A stretch of 25,852 bases of DNA. Source: Christensenella sp. UBA3857. Lineage in GTDB: Bacteria > Bacillota > Clostridia > Christensenellales > CAG-138. The stretch spans positions 1-25,852 of the forward strand of contig DGHD01000003.1 of assembly GCA_002392505.1 (NCBI GenBank), read 5' to 3'. Shown here one piece after another: positions 13,846 to 21,700 of this stretch. The first letter of the stretch is position 1; each line of letters begins with the position of its first letter. The translations under genes were made by a program, and so were the position numbers. The notes under the pieces are model-generated. The model saw only the letters and a list, made by a program, of their open reading frames with translations. It ran no database searches and had not been told where the DNA came from.

Positions 13846-14784
13846 ATGGAAAAGATAGTCATCGCACTGGGCGGCAACGCTCTTCAGGAGGCGGGCAAGC
13901 CCGCGACAGCAGCCAATCAGCTCGAGGTCGTTGAGAAGACTTCGGAGTACATCGCCGATATCATCGAGCAGGGTTATACCGTCGCGCTCGCGCACGGCAA
14001 CGGTCCGCAGGTCGGCAGGATCGTCCTCCAGAATGAGGCGGCAAACAACGTGACTCCCGCGCTGCCCTTCGACGTTTGCGGCGCAATGAGCCAGGGCTAT
14101 ATCGGCTATCATATGCAGCAGGGTCTTGAGAAGGTCTTAAGGCGCCGCGGCAACCATACCCGCGTGGCGACGGTCGTCACCCAGGTCGTCGTCGACCGTG
14201 AGGATCCCAAGTTCAAGAATCCGTCGAAGCCCATCGGTCCCTTCTATTCCGAGGAGGAGGCGAAGGCGCTCGAGGCGGAGCGCGGCTACGTTATGAAAGA
14301 GGACGCCGGCCGCGGCTGGCGCCGTGTCGTCGCAAGCCCCATGCCCGTGGAGATCGTTGAGCTCGACGCCGTTAAGTGCCTCATGGCGGGCGGCTTCGTG
14401 CCCATCACCGTGGGCGGCGGCGGCATCCCCGTCTATAAGGATGAGAACGGCAACTACATCGGCACCGCCGCCGTTATCGACAAGGACCTCGCTTCCGAGC
14501 GCCTTGCCGAGGATATCGACGCGGACGCGCTCGTAATACTCACCGCCGTCGAGAAGGTATCCATCAACTTCAACAAGCCCGATCAGGTCGACCTCGACGT
14601 GCTCACCGTTGAGGATGCGAAGCGCTATATTGCCGAGGGGCAGTTCGCGCCCGGCTCCATGCTCCCGAAGGTCGAGGCGGCGCTTAAGTTCGTCACGTCG
14701 AAGCCCGGCCGCAGGGCGATCATCACCAGCCTCGATAAGGCTGTGGAGGCGCTGAAGGGCGCCGCAGGCACGACGGTAAAATAA
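13846..14784 (+). CDS. arcC: Carbamate kinase
   Basis: The 312-residue protein matches carbamate kinase over its whole length. It begins EKIVIALGGNAL, followed by AHGNGPQVG (49-57), VVDREDPKF, a KPIGPFYSEEEA stretch, and the conserved VGGGGIPV near 187-194. It carries out the reversible reaction carbamoyl phosphate + ADP to carbamate + ATP, the ATP-yielding step of arginine, agmatine or purine/allantoin fermentation. It stands alone: no arginine deiminase or transcarbamylase gene is next to it. The ATG has only a weak GGAGA about 13 nt upstream, yet the promoter is near consensus. It ends in a strong terminator. Confidence 0.96.
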   Translation: MEKIVIALGGNALQEAGKPATAANQLEVVEKTSEYIADIIEQGYTVALAHGNGPQVGRIVLQNEAANNVTPALPFDVCGAMSQGYIGYHMQQGLEKVLRRRGNHTRVATVVTQVVVDREDPKFKNPSKPIGPFYSEEEAKALEAERGYVMKEDAGRGWRRVVASPMPVEIVELDAVKCLMAGGFVPITVGGGGIPVYKDENGNYIGTAAVIDKDLASERLAEDIDADALVILTAVEKVSINFNKPDQVDLDVLTVEDAKRYIAEGQFAPGSMLPKVEAALKFVTSKPGRRAIITSLDKAVEALKGAAGTTVK

Positions 14785-14798
14785 TAAAACGAATACGA

Positions 14799-14828
14799 AC
14801 GCGGGATCGGCGGATCCCGCGTTTTTTT
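14799..14828 (+). terminator. Intrinsic terminator after arcC
   Basis: A 10-bp stem, ACGCGGGATC (14799-14808) with GATCCCGCGT (14813-14822), loop GGCG, followed by TTTTTT. Confidence 0.92.
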
Positions 14829-14855
14829 GTTGCCCGCTCATAATATTTTCGCCGT

Positions 14856-15170
14856 TCAGGAACAAAACGGCAGGCTCGCGCTTTGATATGCAAGGAAAGC
14901 CGCGAGAGTGAAGCCCAACACGGCGTAAAGGCGGGGCTCGCCGCCGTTCGCGTCAAGGAGCGAAAGCGCGAACAGAGCGGCGGGCAAGAGCGCCGCCAAA
15001 ACGTCCGCCGCGTGGAAAAGTACGAGAAGGGGCAGCCGCGCCCTTCTCCCCTTGAGCCGTTTGAAATAGAGCCTGCCCGGCAGCCGCACAAGGAACACGG
15101 ACAGCCCCGCCGCGATCCCGGCGCGCGCCATCGCAGCGAGCACGTCAAGCTCGAGAAGCGAGCTGCGCAT
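14856..15170 (-). CDS. yabQ: Spore cortex biosynthesis protein YabQ
   Basis: The 104-residue membrane protein has about three hydrophobic segments (about 10-28, 45-68, 78-99). It carries the YabQ-typical end pattern DANGGEPRLYAVLGFTLAAF, preceded by a segment resembling the family's lfDllfW helix (FHAADVLAAL). In Bacillus, YabQ sits in the outer forespore membrane and is needed for cortex formation. Its start overlaps the yabP stop by one base. In many clostridia the next gene is divIC; here the neighbour is the convergent arcC, so the usual cluster is broken. The match is from family pattern and gene order, stronger together than alone. Confidence 0.8.
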   Translation of the reverse strand: MRSSLLELDVLAAMARAGIAAGLSVFLVRLPGRLYFKRLKGRRARLPLLVLFHAADVLAALLPAALFALSLLDANGGEPRLYAVLGFTLAAFLAYQSASLPFCS

Positions 15171-15469
15171 CAGCTGAAGAGCCTTGAAAGGAGCGAGCCC
15201 TTTTTCTTGGGGATGGGCTCCTCGTACTCTATAAGACCTATCTCGCCCTCGATCACTACCTGTCCGTTGTCGAGATCAAGGCGCGTTATGTGCAGGCATT
15301 CGCCGGCGATATTCATGTCGCCGGCGTCGGTTTTGAGCGCCACCTCGTGCTCGTTGAAGCAGCCCACGTCGGTAACGCCGCTGACGGTCAAAAGGCTCCT
15401 GTTCTCCATATGAACGGAGTGCGAGCGCAGGCGAAGACAAGAGGCGTCGTTTGTTTTTGGTTCATTCAT
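15170..15469 (-). CDS. yabP: Sporulation protein YabP
   Basis: The 99-residue protein fits the YabP/YqfC family along its length: HSVHMENRSLLTVSGVTDV (18-36), a middle DAGDMNIAGECLHITRLDL (48-66), and GQVVIEGEIGLIEY (69-82), all beta-strand rich. YabP is made in the mother cell during sporulation and is linked to coat and cortex assembly with YabQ, which follows directly. A good GGAGG lies about 35 nt upstream rather than next to the ATG. A CCCC/GGGG hairpin sits between, and a weaker GGGGA is adjacent. No sigma-E promoter could be assigned with confidence. The usual upstream S4-domain gene is absent. Confidence 0.9.
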   Translation of the reverse strand: MNEPKTNDASCLRLRSHSVHMENRSLLTVSGVTDVGCFNEHEVALKTDAGDMNIAGECLHITRLDLDNGQVVIEGEIGLIEYEEPIPKKKGSLLSRLFS

Positions 15470-15577
15470 CGCTTTTCATTCCCCGGCAAAGCCGAAGGGG
15501 ACCTCCTTTTTTATAAGCGTATTCGCGTGCGCGGCGGAAAATCACCGCGGACGGATCGGATAAACGCGTATTTTTTC

Positions 15578-15607
15578 TTGACAAAAGGCATATAAATGTA
15601 TTAGTAT
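15578..15607 (+). promoter_or_regulatory. Sigma-A promoter for rho
   Basis: TTGACA (15578-15583), 18-bp spacer, TAGTAT (15602-15607). Transcription would start near 15614, leaving a leader of about 72 nt. Confidence 0.65.
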
Positions 15608-15612
15608 GTGAT

Positions 15613-15661
15613 AAGGGCGAAATCGTTTCCCTTCTCACATCACATGTTTTTCCATTCATCC
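15613..15661 (+). promoter_or_regulatory. rho leader: 5' hairpin and C-rich, G-poor tract
   Basis: The transcript probably opens with a hairpin (AAGGG at 15613-15617 and AAA at 15620-15622, paired with TTTCCCTT at 15626-15633). It overlaps a 36-nt stretch (15626-15661) with thirteen C and a single G. Such unstructured C-rich RNA is what Rho binds (rut site), so Rho may terminate its own message here, as in the known rho autoregulation of other bacteria. This is inference from composition. Confidence 0.4.
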
Positions 15662-15685
15662 GGTACGATTTTTTCAGGAGATCCT

Positions 15686-17533
15686 ATGACAAGAGAAATG
15701 CTGCTCGAAAAGAGCCTCGATGACCTCAGGCTGATCGCAAAGACGGTCGGTCTTAAAGCTGTTACGAAATACCGCAAGGCGGAGCTTGCCGAGCTTATAA
15801 TCAAGAGCGGGGAAGCCGCCGCCGAAAACAGAGCGGAAGCTCCCGCCGAGGAGAATGATGCGGCGGAGCCAGCGCCCCGCAGAAGGGGAAGACCGAAAAA
15901 GGTCAAGGAGGAGCCTGCCGCAAAGAAGCCTGCGCCGAAGAAGAGGCCCGAAGCGGAGGAAAAGCCCGAAAAGGAGGAACCGGTCTCCGATGCGGAGCCC
16001 GCGGCGGCGCCGCCTGCCGAAAAGCAGGAGGGCAAGCGCTGGCAAACGTATAAGGAATATCGCCGCAGGGAGCAGCCGCAGCCCTCTGATCAGCACCGCA
16101 CGCAAAGACCCGCTGTCGGCGCGCCGGCGGAGGAAGGCAGGCAGCCGAGGTTCATCCGTGAGCAGGAGCGAAAAAGCTACCTGCCCGACAGGAACGACCG
16201 ATACCGCGAAGCCGTACAGCAAAGGCAGGAGCCCGCTGCAGAGCCGCAGCGGTATTACCCGCAGGAGGGCGAGGACGCGCGCGTTCGTCAGGGACGCGAG
16301 GGTTATTACAATGCCGAATACGGCACCTCGAATCCCGCCGTGCCGGAGCTGCTTGAAGCCGGCGAATGCGGGGACGCGGAGGGCATCCTCGAAATAGTGG
16401 GCGAGGGCTACGGCTTTTTAAGATGCGACAATTACCTGCCCGGGCCGAGGGACGTTTACATTTCAAACGCGCAGATACGCCGTTTCCGTTTGAAGACCGG
16501 CGATAAGGTAGCGGGGAAGACCCGCCCCTCGCGTGAGAACGACAAGTACATGGCGCTCCTTTACATAACCGCCGTGAACGACTGCCCGCCGGAGGATATC
16601 GTGCAGCGAAAGCCCTTCGAGGAGCTCGTGCCGATATTCCCCAACGAAAGGTTCACCCTCGAAACGAAGGACGCCGTGGGCAGCGAAAGGCTCGCGATAA
16701 GGCTCATCGACCTCATGGCGCCCATAGGCAAGGGGCAGCGCGGCATGATAGTCAGTCAGCCTAAGGCGGGCAAGACGACGCTTTTGAAGAACATCGCCAA
16801 CGGCATAGCGAAGAATTACCCTGAGGTAACGCTTATCGTGCTGCTGATCGACGAACGACCGGAGGAGGTCACCGATATGCAGCGCAGCATAAAGGGCGAG
16901 GTGGTCTATTCCACGTTCGACGAGCTCCCCGAAAGGCATACCCGCGTCGCAGAAATGGTGCTTGAGCGCTCGATGCGTCTGGTAGAGCAGGGCAGGGACG
17001 TAGTCGTGCTGCTCGATTCGATCACAAGGCTGGCGAGGGCGTATAACCTGACCATCACCCCCACCGGGCGCACCCTCTCCGGAGGCATGGATCCCGGCGC
17101 GCTCGTCAAACCGAAGCGCTTCTTCGGCGCCGCAAGGAATATCGAGAACGGCGGCAGCCTTACCGTCATAGCGACGGCGCTCGTCGAGACGGGCTCGCGC
17201 ATGGACGATATGGTGTATGAGGAATTCAAGGGCACCGGCAATATGGAGATACATCTTGACCGCCGCCTTTCCGAACGAAGGATATTCCCCGCCGTCGATA
17301 TCTATAAATCCGGCACCAGACGCGACGAGCTGCTGCTCTCTCCGGAGGAGCTCGAATGCGCGACGCTCGTCCGCCGTATGCTCTCCGCGGGCAGCGCCGC
17401 CGACGTCACGGAGGAGGTCATCGACATGCTCAACAAGACCGAGTCGAACGAGGATTTTTTGACGAACGTTAAGAAAAAGCTCACCGGCTACGGCTCGAAG
17501 GGCTATACCGTGGGAAGAGCATTCTCAAGATAA
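15686..17533 (+). CDS. rho: Transcription termination factor Rho
   Basis: The 615-residue protein is a hexameric RNA helicase that releases transcripts. It has an N-terminal helical Rho_N domain (about 1-42, SLDDLRLIAKTVGL). A long low-complexity insert follows (about 43-215), rich in Glu, Pro, Lys, Arg and Gln. The RNA-binding cold-shock domain is at about 230-300 (GILEIVGEGYGFLR). The ATPase core has Walker A QPKAGKTT (358-365), LLIDERPEEVTD, and the Q/R loops TPTGRTLSGGMD and KPKRFFGAARN. The insert makes it about 190 residues longer than E. coli Rho; such inserts are common in high-GC Gram-positives and some clostridia. The start was set by CAGGAG upstream. Confidence 0.96.
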   Translation: MTREMLLEKSLDDLRLIAKTVGLKAVTKYRKAELAELIIKSGEAAAENRAEAPAEENDAAEPAPRRRGRPKKVKEEPAAKKPAPKKRPEAEEKPEKEEPVSDAEPAAAPPAEKQEGKRWQTYKEYRRREQPQPSDQHRTQRPAVGAPAEEGRQPRFIREQERKSYLPDRNDRYREAVQQRQEPAAEPQRYYPQEGEDARVRQGREGYYNAEYGTSNPAVPELLEAGECGDAEGILEIVGEGYGFLRCDNYLPGPRDVYISNAQIRRFRLKTGDKVAGKTRPSRENDKYMALLYITAVNDCPPEDIVQRKPFEELVPIFPNERFTLETKDAVGSERLAIRLIDLMAPIGKGQRGMIVSQPKAGKTTLLKNIANGIAKNYPEVTLIVLLIDERPEEVTDMQRSIKGEVVYSTFDELPERHTRVAEMVLERSMRLVEQGRDVVVLLDSITRLARAYNLTITPTGRTLSGGMDPGALVKPKRFFGAARNIENGGSLTVIATALVETGSRMDDMVYEEFKGTGNMEIHLDRRLSERRIFPAVDIYKSGTRRDELLLSPEELECATLVRRMLSAGSAADVTEEVIDMLNKTESNEDFLTNVKKKLTGYGSKGYTVGRAFSR

Positions 17534-17728
17534 AAAAGACCGAACCGGATCAAAGCCCGACGGCGATAAGGCTATTTCAAAGACAGCAGTCCTGACGCAC
17601 GCAAGCCGGCTGCGAGCCGGAATTGCGATCGATTTTGTGCGAGCGGGCGCCGCGTCAGGCGCGGGACCTCGTCCGATCAGGTATGAGGAACCGCTTCCGC
17701 GGGGCGATCCCGCAGTATGAGAGCAAAT
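17534..17728 (+). ncRNA. Candidate structured non-coding RNA downstream of rho
   Basis: This 195-nt stretch has no plausible gene but is packed with complementary segments. CCTGACGC (17591-17598) pairs with GCGTCAGG (17652-17659). Nested inside are GCAA/TTGC (17601-17604, 17623-17626) and CCGGCT/AGCCGG (17606-17611, 17615-17620, loop GCG). Further stems are CCTCGT/ATGAGG (17667-17672, 17683-17688), GCGGG/CCCGC (17699-17703, 17709-17713) and AGCC/GGCT (17554-17557, 17570-17573). A 13-bp intrinsic terminator follows. Length and multi-stem form are like small structured RNAs such as raiA-type or 6S RNA, but I cannot match the sequence to either from memory. It could also be a structured rho 3' end; no clear own promoter was found. 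Confidence 0.5.
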
Positions 17729-17763
17729 AAAGACTCTGCAGTGATTTTTCTGCAGAGTCTTTT
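17729..17763 (+). terminator. Intrinsic terminator after rho/structured RNA
   Basis: A 13-bp perfect stem, AAAGACTCTGCAG (17729-17741) with CTGCAGAGTCTTT (17750-17762), an 8-nt loop, and a closing T. It ends the rho transcript and any RNA encoded after it. Confidence 0.88.
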
Positions 17764-17855
17764 AAGCTGGTACTGAAATCAAATAGCGCCTTATGACCAT
17801 TCAGCATATCTCAGGCCGGTTTTTCATTTCATCATCCGATGCCGGGAACGATCCT

Positions 17856-18044
17856 TCAGCAATTACCGATAAGATCCTCCGGCTTAACTTTGAGTATCGC
17901 GGCAAAACGGGCGGCGTTTTTTGCCGAGATCGGTCTGTTGCCGCACATGTATTTGTAAATTATGCTTTTGCCGACGCCGCAGACCTCGGCAAAGGTCTGC
18001 CCCGTGAAGCCTCTTTCTCGCAGGATGCGACGAAACTTTGTCAC
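17856..18044 (-). CDS. Small XRE-like helix-turn-helix regulator (62 aa)
   Basis: The protein is little more than one Cro/C1-type DNA-binding domain: TGQTFAEVCGVGKSIIYKYMCGNRP carries the helix-turn-helix, followed by ISAKNAARFAAILKVKPEDL, the usual closing helices. The start was set at a GTG (18044) because AAGGGGGG lies 8 nt upstream. An ATG at 18065 in the same frame has no ribosome site. A near-perfect promoter precedes it, with a palindrome beside the -10 that the protein itself may bind. Local base composition is lower in GC than neighbouring genes, hinting at separate origin. Targets are unknown. Confidence 0.8.
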   Translation of the reverse strand: MTKFRRILRERGFTGQTFAEVCGVGKSIIYKYMCGNRPISAKNAARFAAILKVKPEDLIGNC

Positions 18045-18088
18045 AGAAAATTCCCCCCTTTTCATTGGACAAAGACATTCTTTGTAAT

Positions 18089-18117
18089 ATTATAACACGT
18101 TAACAGTGTAAAGTCAA
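18089..18117 (-). promoter_or_regulatory. Strong promoter of the HTH gene with embedded palindrome
   Basis: On the minus strand: TTGACT (18117-18112), 17-bp spacer, TATAAT (18094-18089). The spacer contains ACACGTTAACAGTGT (18095-18109), an inverted repeat of form ACAC-N7-GTGT directly beside the -10. It is a candidate operator for autoregulation. Confidence 0.75.
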
Positions 18118-18140
18118 AAATAAAAACAAGTTTTTTTGTT

Positions 18141-18173
18141 AGCAAAACCGCCCGGGCAGGTATGCCCGGGCGG
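18141..18173 (-). terminator. Terminator of the CotH-lipoprotein operon
   Basis: An 11-bp perfect stem, CCGCCCGGGCA (18148-18158) with TGCCCGGGCGG (18163-18173), loop GGTA. On the minus strand it is followed by TTTTGCTAAC and a further T-run. Confidence 0.8.
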
Positions 18174-18191
18174 CTGACAATAAAACTCCGG

Positions 18192-18716
18192 TTATTGATC
18201 GCGCATATTCTTCGTCACGAAACCCAGCTGTATGCAGTTGAAGAACGTGAGGAGCGTGAGCATCGCGCCGCGGACGGCGGCATAGAAGAGATATTCGTTG
18301 TATTCAAGCTCCTTGATCACCTTGCCGTGCTCGACGAGCGCATAGCCGCCTTCGACGACCTTCGGCGAGCCTCCGCTCATAATGGATATGAAGAACGAAA
18401 CGATGAAAACGACGATCGAAACGTAATAAACGATCGCGTTGAGTATCTCAAGGAAGCCGTGCGGCTTCTCGAGCTTGTAGGGGAATTTGTTCTTGAAAAG
18501 ACCGATAGCGGCGGCTGCGCCGATCGTCAGCGCGAAAACGCCGAGCGCGATATAAAGCTGCGTCTTCGGCCAATAACAGGCGCAGGGCACGGCGATAATG
18601 GAGATGATCCACGAGGCAAGGCAGAACGCAAACTGCCCGCGGCTGATGAAGACCTCCCTTTCGCGATCCATGCTTTCGATTATTTCACTTGTCGAAAGAC
18701 CGGAGTATTTACCCAT
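18192..18716 (-). CDS. Four-helix membrane protein (174 aa)
   Basis: Family not recognised. Membrane helices are predicted at about 28-48, 54-74, 92-114 and 143-165, with a polar N-terminus (STSEIIESMDREREVF) and a polar loop of about 28 residues between helices 3 and 4. The gene begins 17 bp after the large CotH/lamin-tail lipoprotein gene with a strong AAGGAGG ribosome site, and the operon ends in a terminator. Co-transcription suggests it helps place or anchor that lipoprotein, or is otherwise part of the same envelope function. No catalytic motif is visible. Confidence 0.8.
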   Translation of the reverse strand: MGKYSGLSTSEIIESMDREREVFISRGQFAFCLASWIISIIAVPCACYWPKTQLYIALGVFALTIGAAAAIGLFKNKFPYKLEKPHGFLEILNAIVYYVSIVVFIVSFFISIMSGGSPKVVEGGYALVEHGKVIKELEYNEYLFYAAVRGAMLTLLTFFNCIQLGFVTKNMRDQ

Positions 18717-18733
18717 GGCGTCCTCCTTTGTCG

Positions 18734-21700
18734 TCAGTTATTCGCGAGCGCATCGGCTCTGCGGACGTATTCCGCCCATGCGGAATCGGAAAGATGATAG
18801 TAGTTTCTGAGGTTTTTGAGAGCGTAGTCGGGGCGCTTCGCGATGCAGTTTCTGAGGGACGAAAGCTCCGACTGCCATCCGGCGTAAGTCGCGGGCATGT
18901 GCCAGCGCGATATCTGCCGGGGCATTTCGGGCGCGTACTCGCTCGCGAGCTCGTCGAACAGGGGCAGCGCGTTTTCCTTGTTGAAACGATATTTCACCTC
19001 ATAGATATAGCGGGTTATGAATTCGTCCCGCCACTCCTTGTTCTTGTTGAGCGCGCAGAAGATATCCATATTGGTTATGTACCCGTGCGCGGAGGAGACT
19101 CCGTTCGGATTGAAGTAGGCGGGGAGTATGTTGCCCGCGGGGGAGTTCCCGTACATGGCGTAGTCGGAATCGTAGAATATCGCACGCCACTTAACGGCGT
19201 CGTCGGTGGTATGCCAGTATTTCTGGTTGAACATATCGCCGTCGTAAAAATATGTCCTTGCGATAAGATAGTCGATTATCGAATCGGTATCAACGTACTG
19301 TGCAAGGCGGTCGAAATTCGCCTGCTGGGAGGTGTCGAGCGTCTGGCAGAGCTTTCGCATCTCGTTCCAGCGGTCCTTGGTGCCGGCGAGCATGTAGCCG
19401 TTGCGCTTCGCTATCTCCACCGTATCGCGGTCGATCCCGTAATGCGAGGCGACGTAATCCTCGTTCAAGTTTTCCTTGAGATCGTAAACGCCGCGGTATT
19501 CGCCGTTGATGTACACTATCACGGGGCGGAACGACGCGATGTCGATATTCATGCCCATGCAGATCCTGTCGATGTACGAATCCCTGATATGCGCGAAATA
19601 GGCGTCCTGCCCGCCGTTCCTTAAAAGGACGGAGCGAAAGCTCGATATCTCACAATCGTCGAAGAACGGGAAATCGAGGCTGCTTCTGCCGTAGCCCGCG
19701 CGAAAGTACAGGGAGAGCGATTTTTGCGGATAGACCGCGGTGGACGCGCCGGAGACCTTGACTCCCGCGCCGGAGGAGACGGCAAGCCGCCCGTCCATAT
19801 AATACTCCATAGAGCAGGGAACGCGGTCGCCCTTTTTGACGCCGCCGTTCTGGCTCATCTGGGCGCGGTACATGCGGGAATAATCCTCGGAACTCAACGA
19901 TATGCACACGACGGGCAGCGTATGCTGATCGCCCGTCAGGAAGGTGCGTGATACGGGAGCGCTGGGTATTAGCCCCGAACGGTACGTGCGCGCGCGGATG
20001 GCGGTGCCCTTCGAGATCGTGATGGGGGAGGTATAGAGCTTTGAATTCTGCGTAGGCGCGGAGCCGTCAAGGGTATAACGGATCTCGGCGTCCTGCGTGG
20101 AGGTGGAAAGGCTTATCTCGGTGCCGCCGGAGACGTAGAGGTTATTCGACGAAAAAACCGGCTCCGCGGCGTGTCCGGAAACGGGGCTTGCGTTAGGAAA
20201 GCCCTTCGTGGGCGTCGTAAAAAAACAGCGCTCTCCAGTCTGGGAAAGATTGGCTCTCCCGCTGGTCACGCCGACGCCAGTCACGCCGGAGTCGAAAACG
20301 TCCGTAACTCCGCCCGCGGGATCGATAAGATAGACGGTGTCGCCGCTGCCGGATACGGAAAAGGTCCGCTTCCCGCAGTTGAAAACGGCGTACCCGCCTG
20401 CGGAGACGGAGAACCCGTCAAGCTTATATTTCTTCGGCTTTGCGGGGTCGTCGGTAAGGCTCCACCCGTTAAGCGAGACGGAGGAGCCGGAGCCGTTGTA
20501 AAGCTCGATCCAGTCGGCGCCGCCGCTCCCGACGGCGTGGACTGCGGAGACCTCGCTGATATAGACGGAGTGCGCGTTGAAGCCTCCCGCATCGGCAAAC
20601 TGCTCGAGCCCGTAGGTGGTATTAGATCCGCCGGGCGTCGGCGCGGCGTAATAGCGTATCTCGTTCGCGCCGTTCCTGCCGACGGAGACGTTCGGGTTGA
20701 TGCCGGCGGGGATCTCAATGGAATCATATTCCATGCCGTCGAGCTTGGAAAGGTAAATGCTCTCGCCCTCCGAAAGACCGAACGGGGCGTGTATCTCGCC
20801 GTCGATGGTCTCGTTCCCGGAGAGGAATATGACCACAAAGCACTTGGGCAGCAGCGCGACCTTCGGCAGCTGCCATTTGGTAAGATCGTCACCCCTGTCG
20901 GAAAGGCAATAATATGAAAGATCGACGGGGAGATCGGACTGGTTGTAAAGCTCCACCCAGTCGCTCCTGTCGCCGTACGCGTCGATAACGCTGTACTTGT
21001 TGTTCGCAAGCACCTCGTTGATAATGAGCGGGGCGGAGGCAGGCTCCATCGCGGTCCATTCGACGGTATCGAAGAGCCGGTCGGAATTCTCCCCGCCCTT
21101 CGTAACGAAAGCGGTGTATTTAACGCCGAGATCCGTCTTGACCGCCGAAACGCCGTCCGGCATGGCGGGATCGAACTCGGCTCGGTCGATCTCCTTGTGG
21201 AGATTGTTGAAGAGATACAGCGCGGTCTCGCTCCTGCCCAATTTGAAGGAGGCGGTGAGCGGCGAATCGGGATCGAGCTCGTTCAGCTCGGCTACTACGA
21301 ACGCGCCGGGGGCGAGCTTTTCGGAGGGGAATACCCACTTCATGGGATCGTGCTCGTCGTCCGAAAGACTGTATGAGGAAAGGTCGATCTCCTCGTCGGA
21401 TACGTTCCTGAGCTCCGCCCAGCCGTTTTTGCCGTTAACGAGCTCGCTTATACGCAGAGCGTCCGCGGCGGGCGCCTCCTTGGCAGCCTCGTCAAAGGTG
21501 GGGAACACGTTGGAATTCTCCGCCCCGAAAGTGGGCAGATTGGAGTAGCCGTAAGATCCGTCGGCGTTTCGGGCGTAGGAGATATCCGCGGCAAGATACG
21601 GTACGGTCACCATGTCGGAGCGGTTCTCGAGCGCGGAAAGGTAGATCTTTTCGCCGGAGCGGGATATGCCGAAGGGCGCGATGAACACCGAATCGCTCTC

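Noticed and set aside
15462..15659. 65-codon minus-strand frame ahead of yabP
   Set aside because: Runs through the rho promoter region, has no domain and no ribosome site; only its last codons overlap the yabP start.
15608..15685. Upstream extension of Rho
   Set aside because: It begins at the transcription start, lacks a ribosome site, and the ATG at 15686 has one and matches the family start.
17534..17763. tmRNA, SRP RNA or RNase P RNA after rho
   Set aside because: No CCA end or tag frame, no SRP domain IV tetraloop motif, and it is far too short for RNase P RNA.
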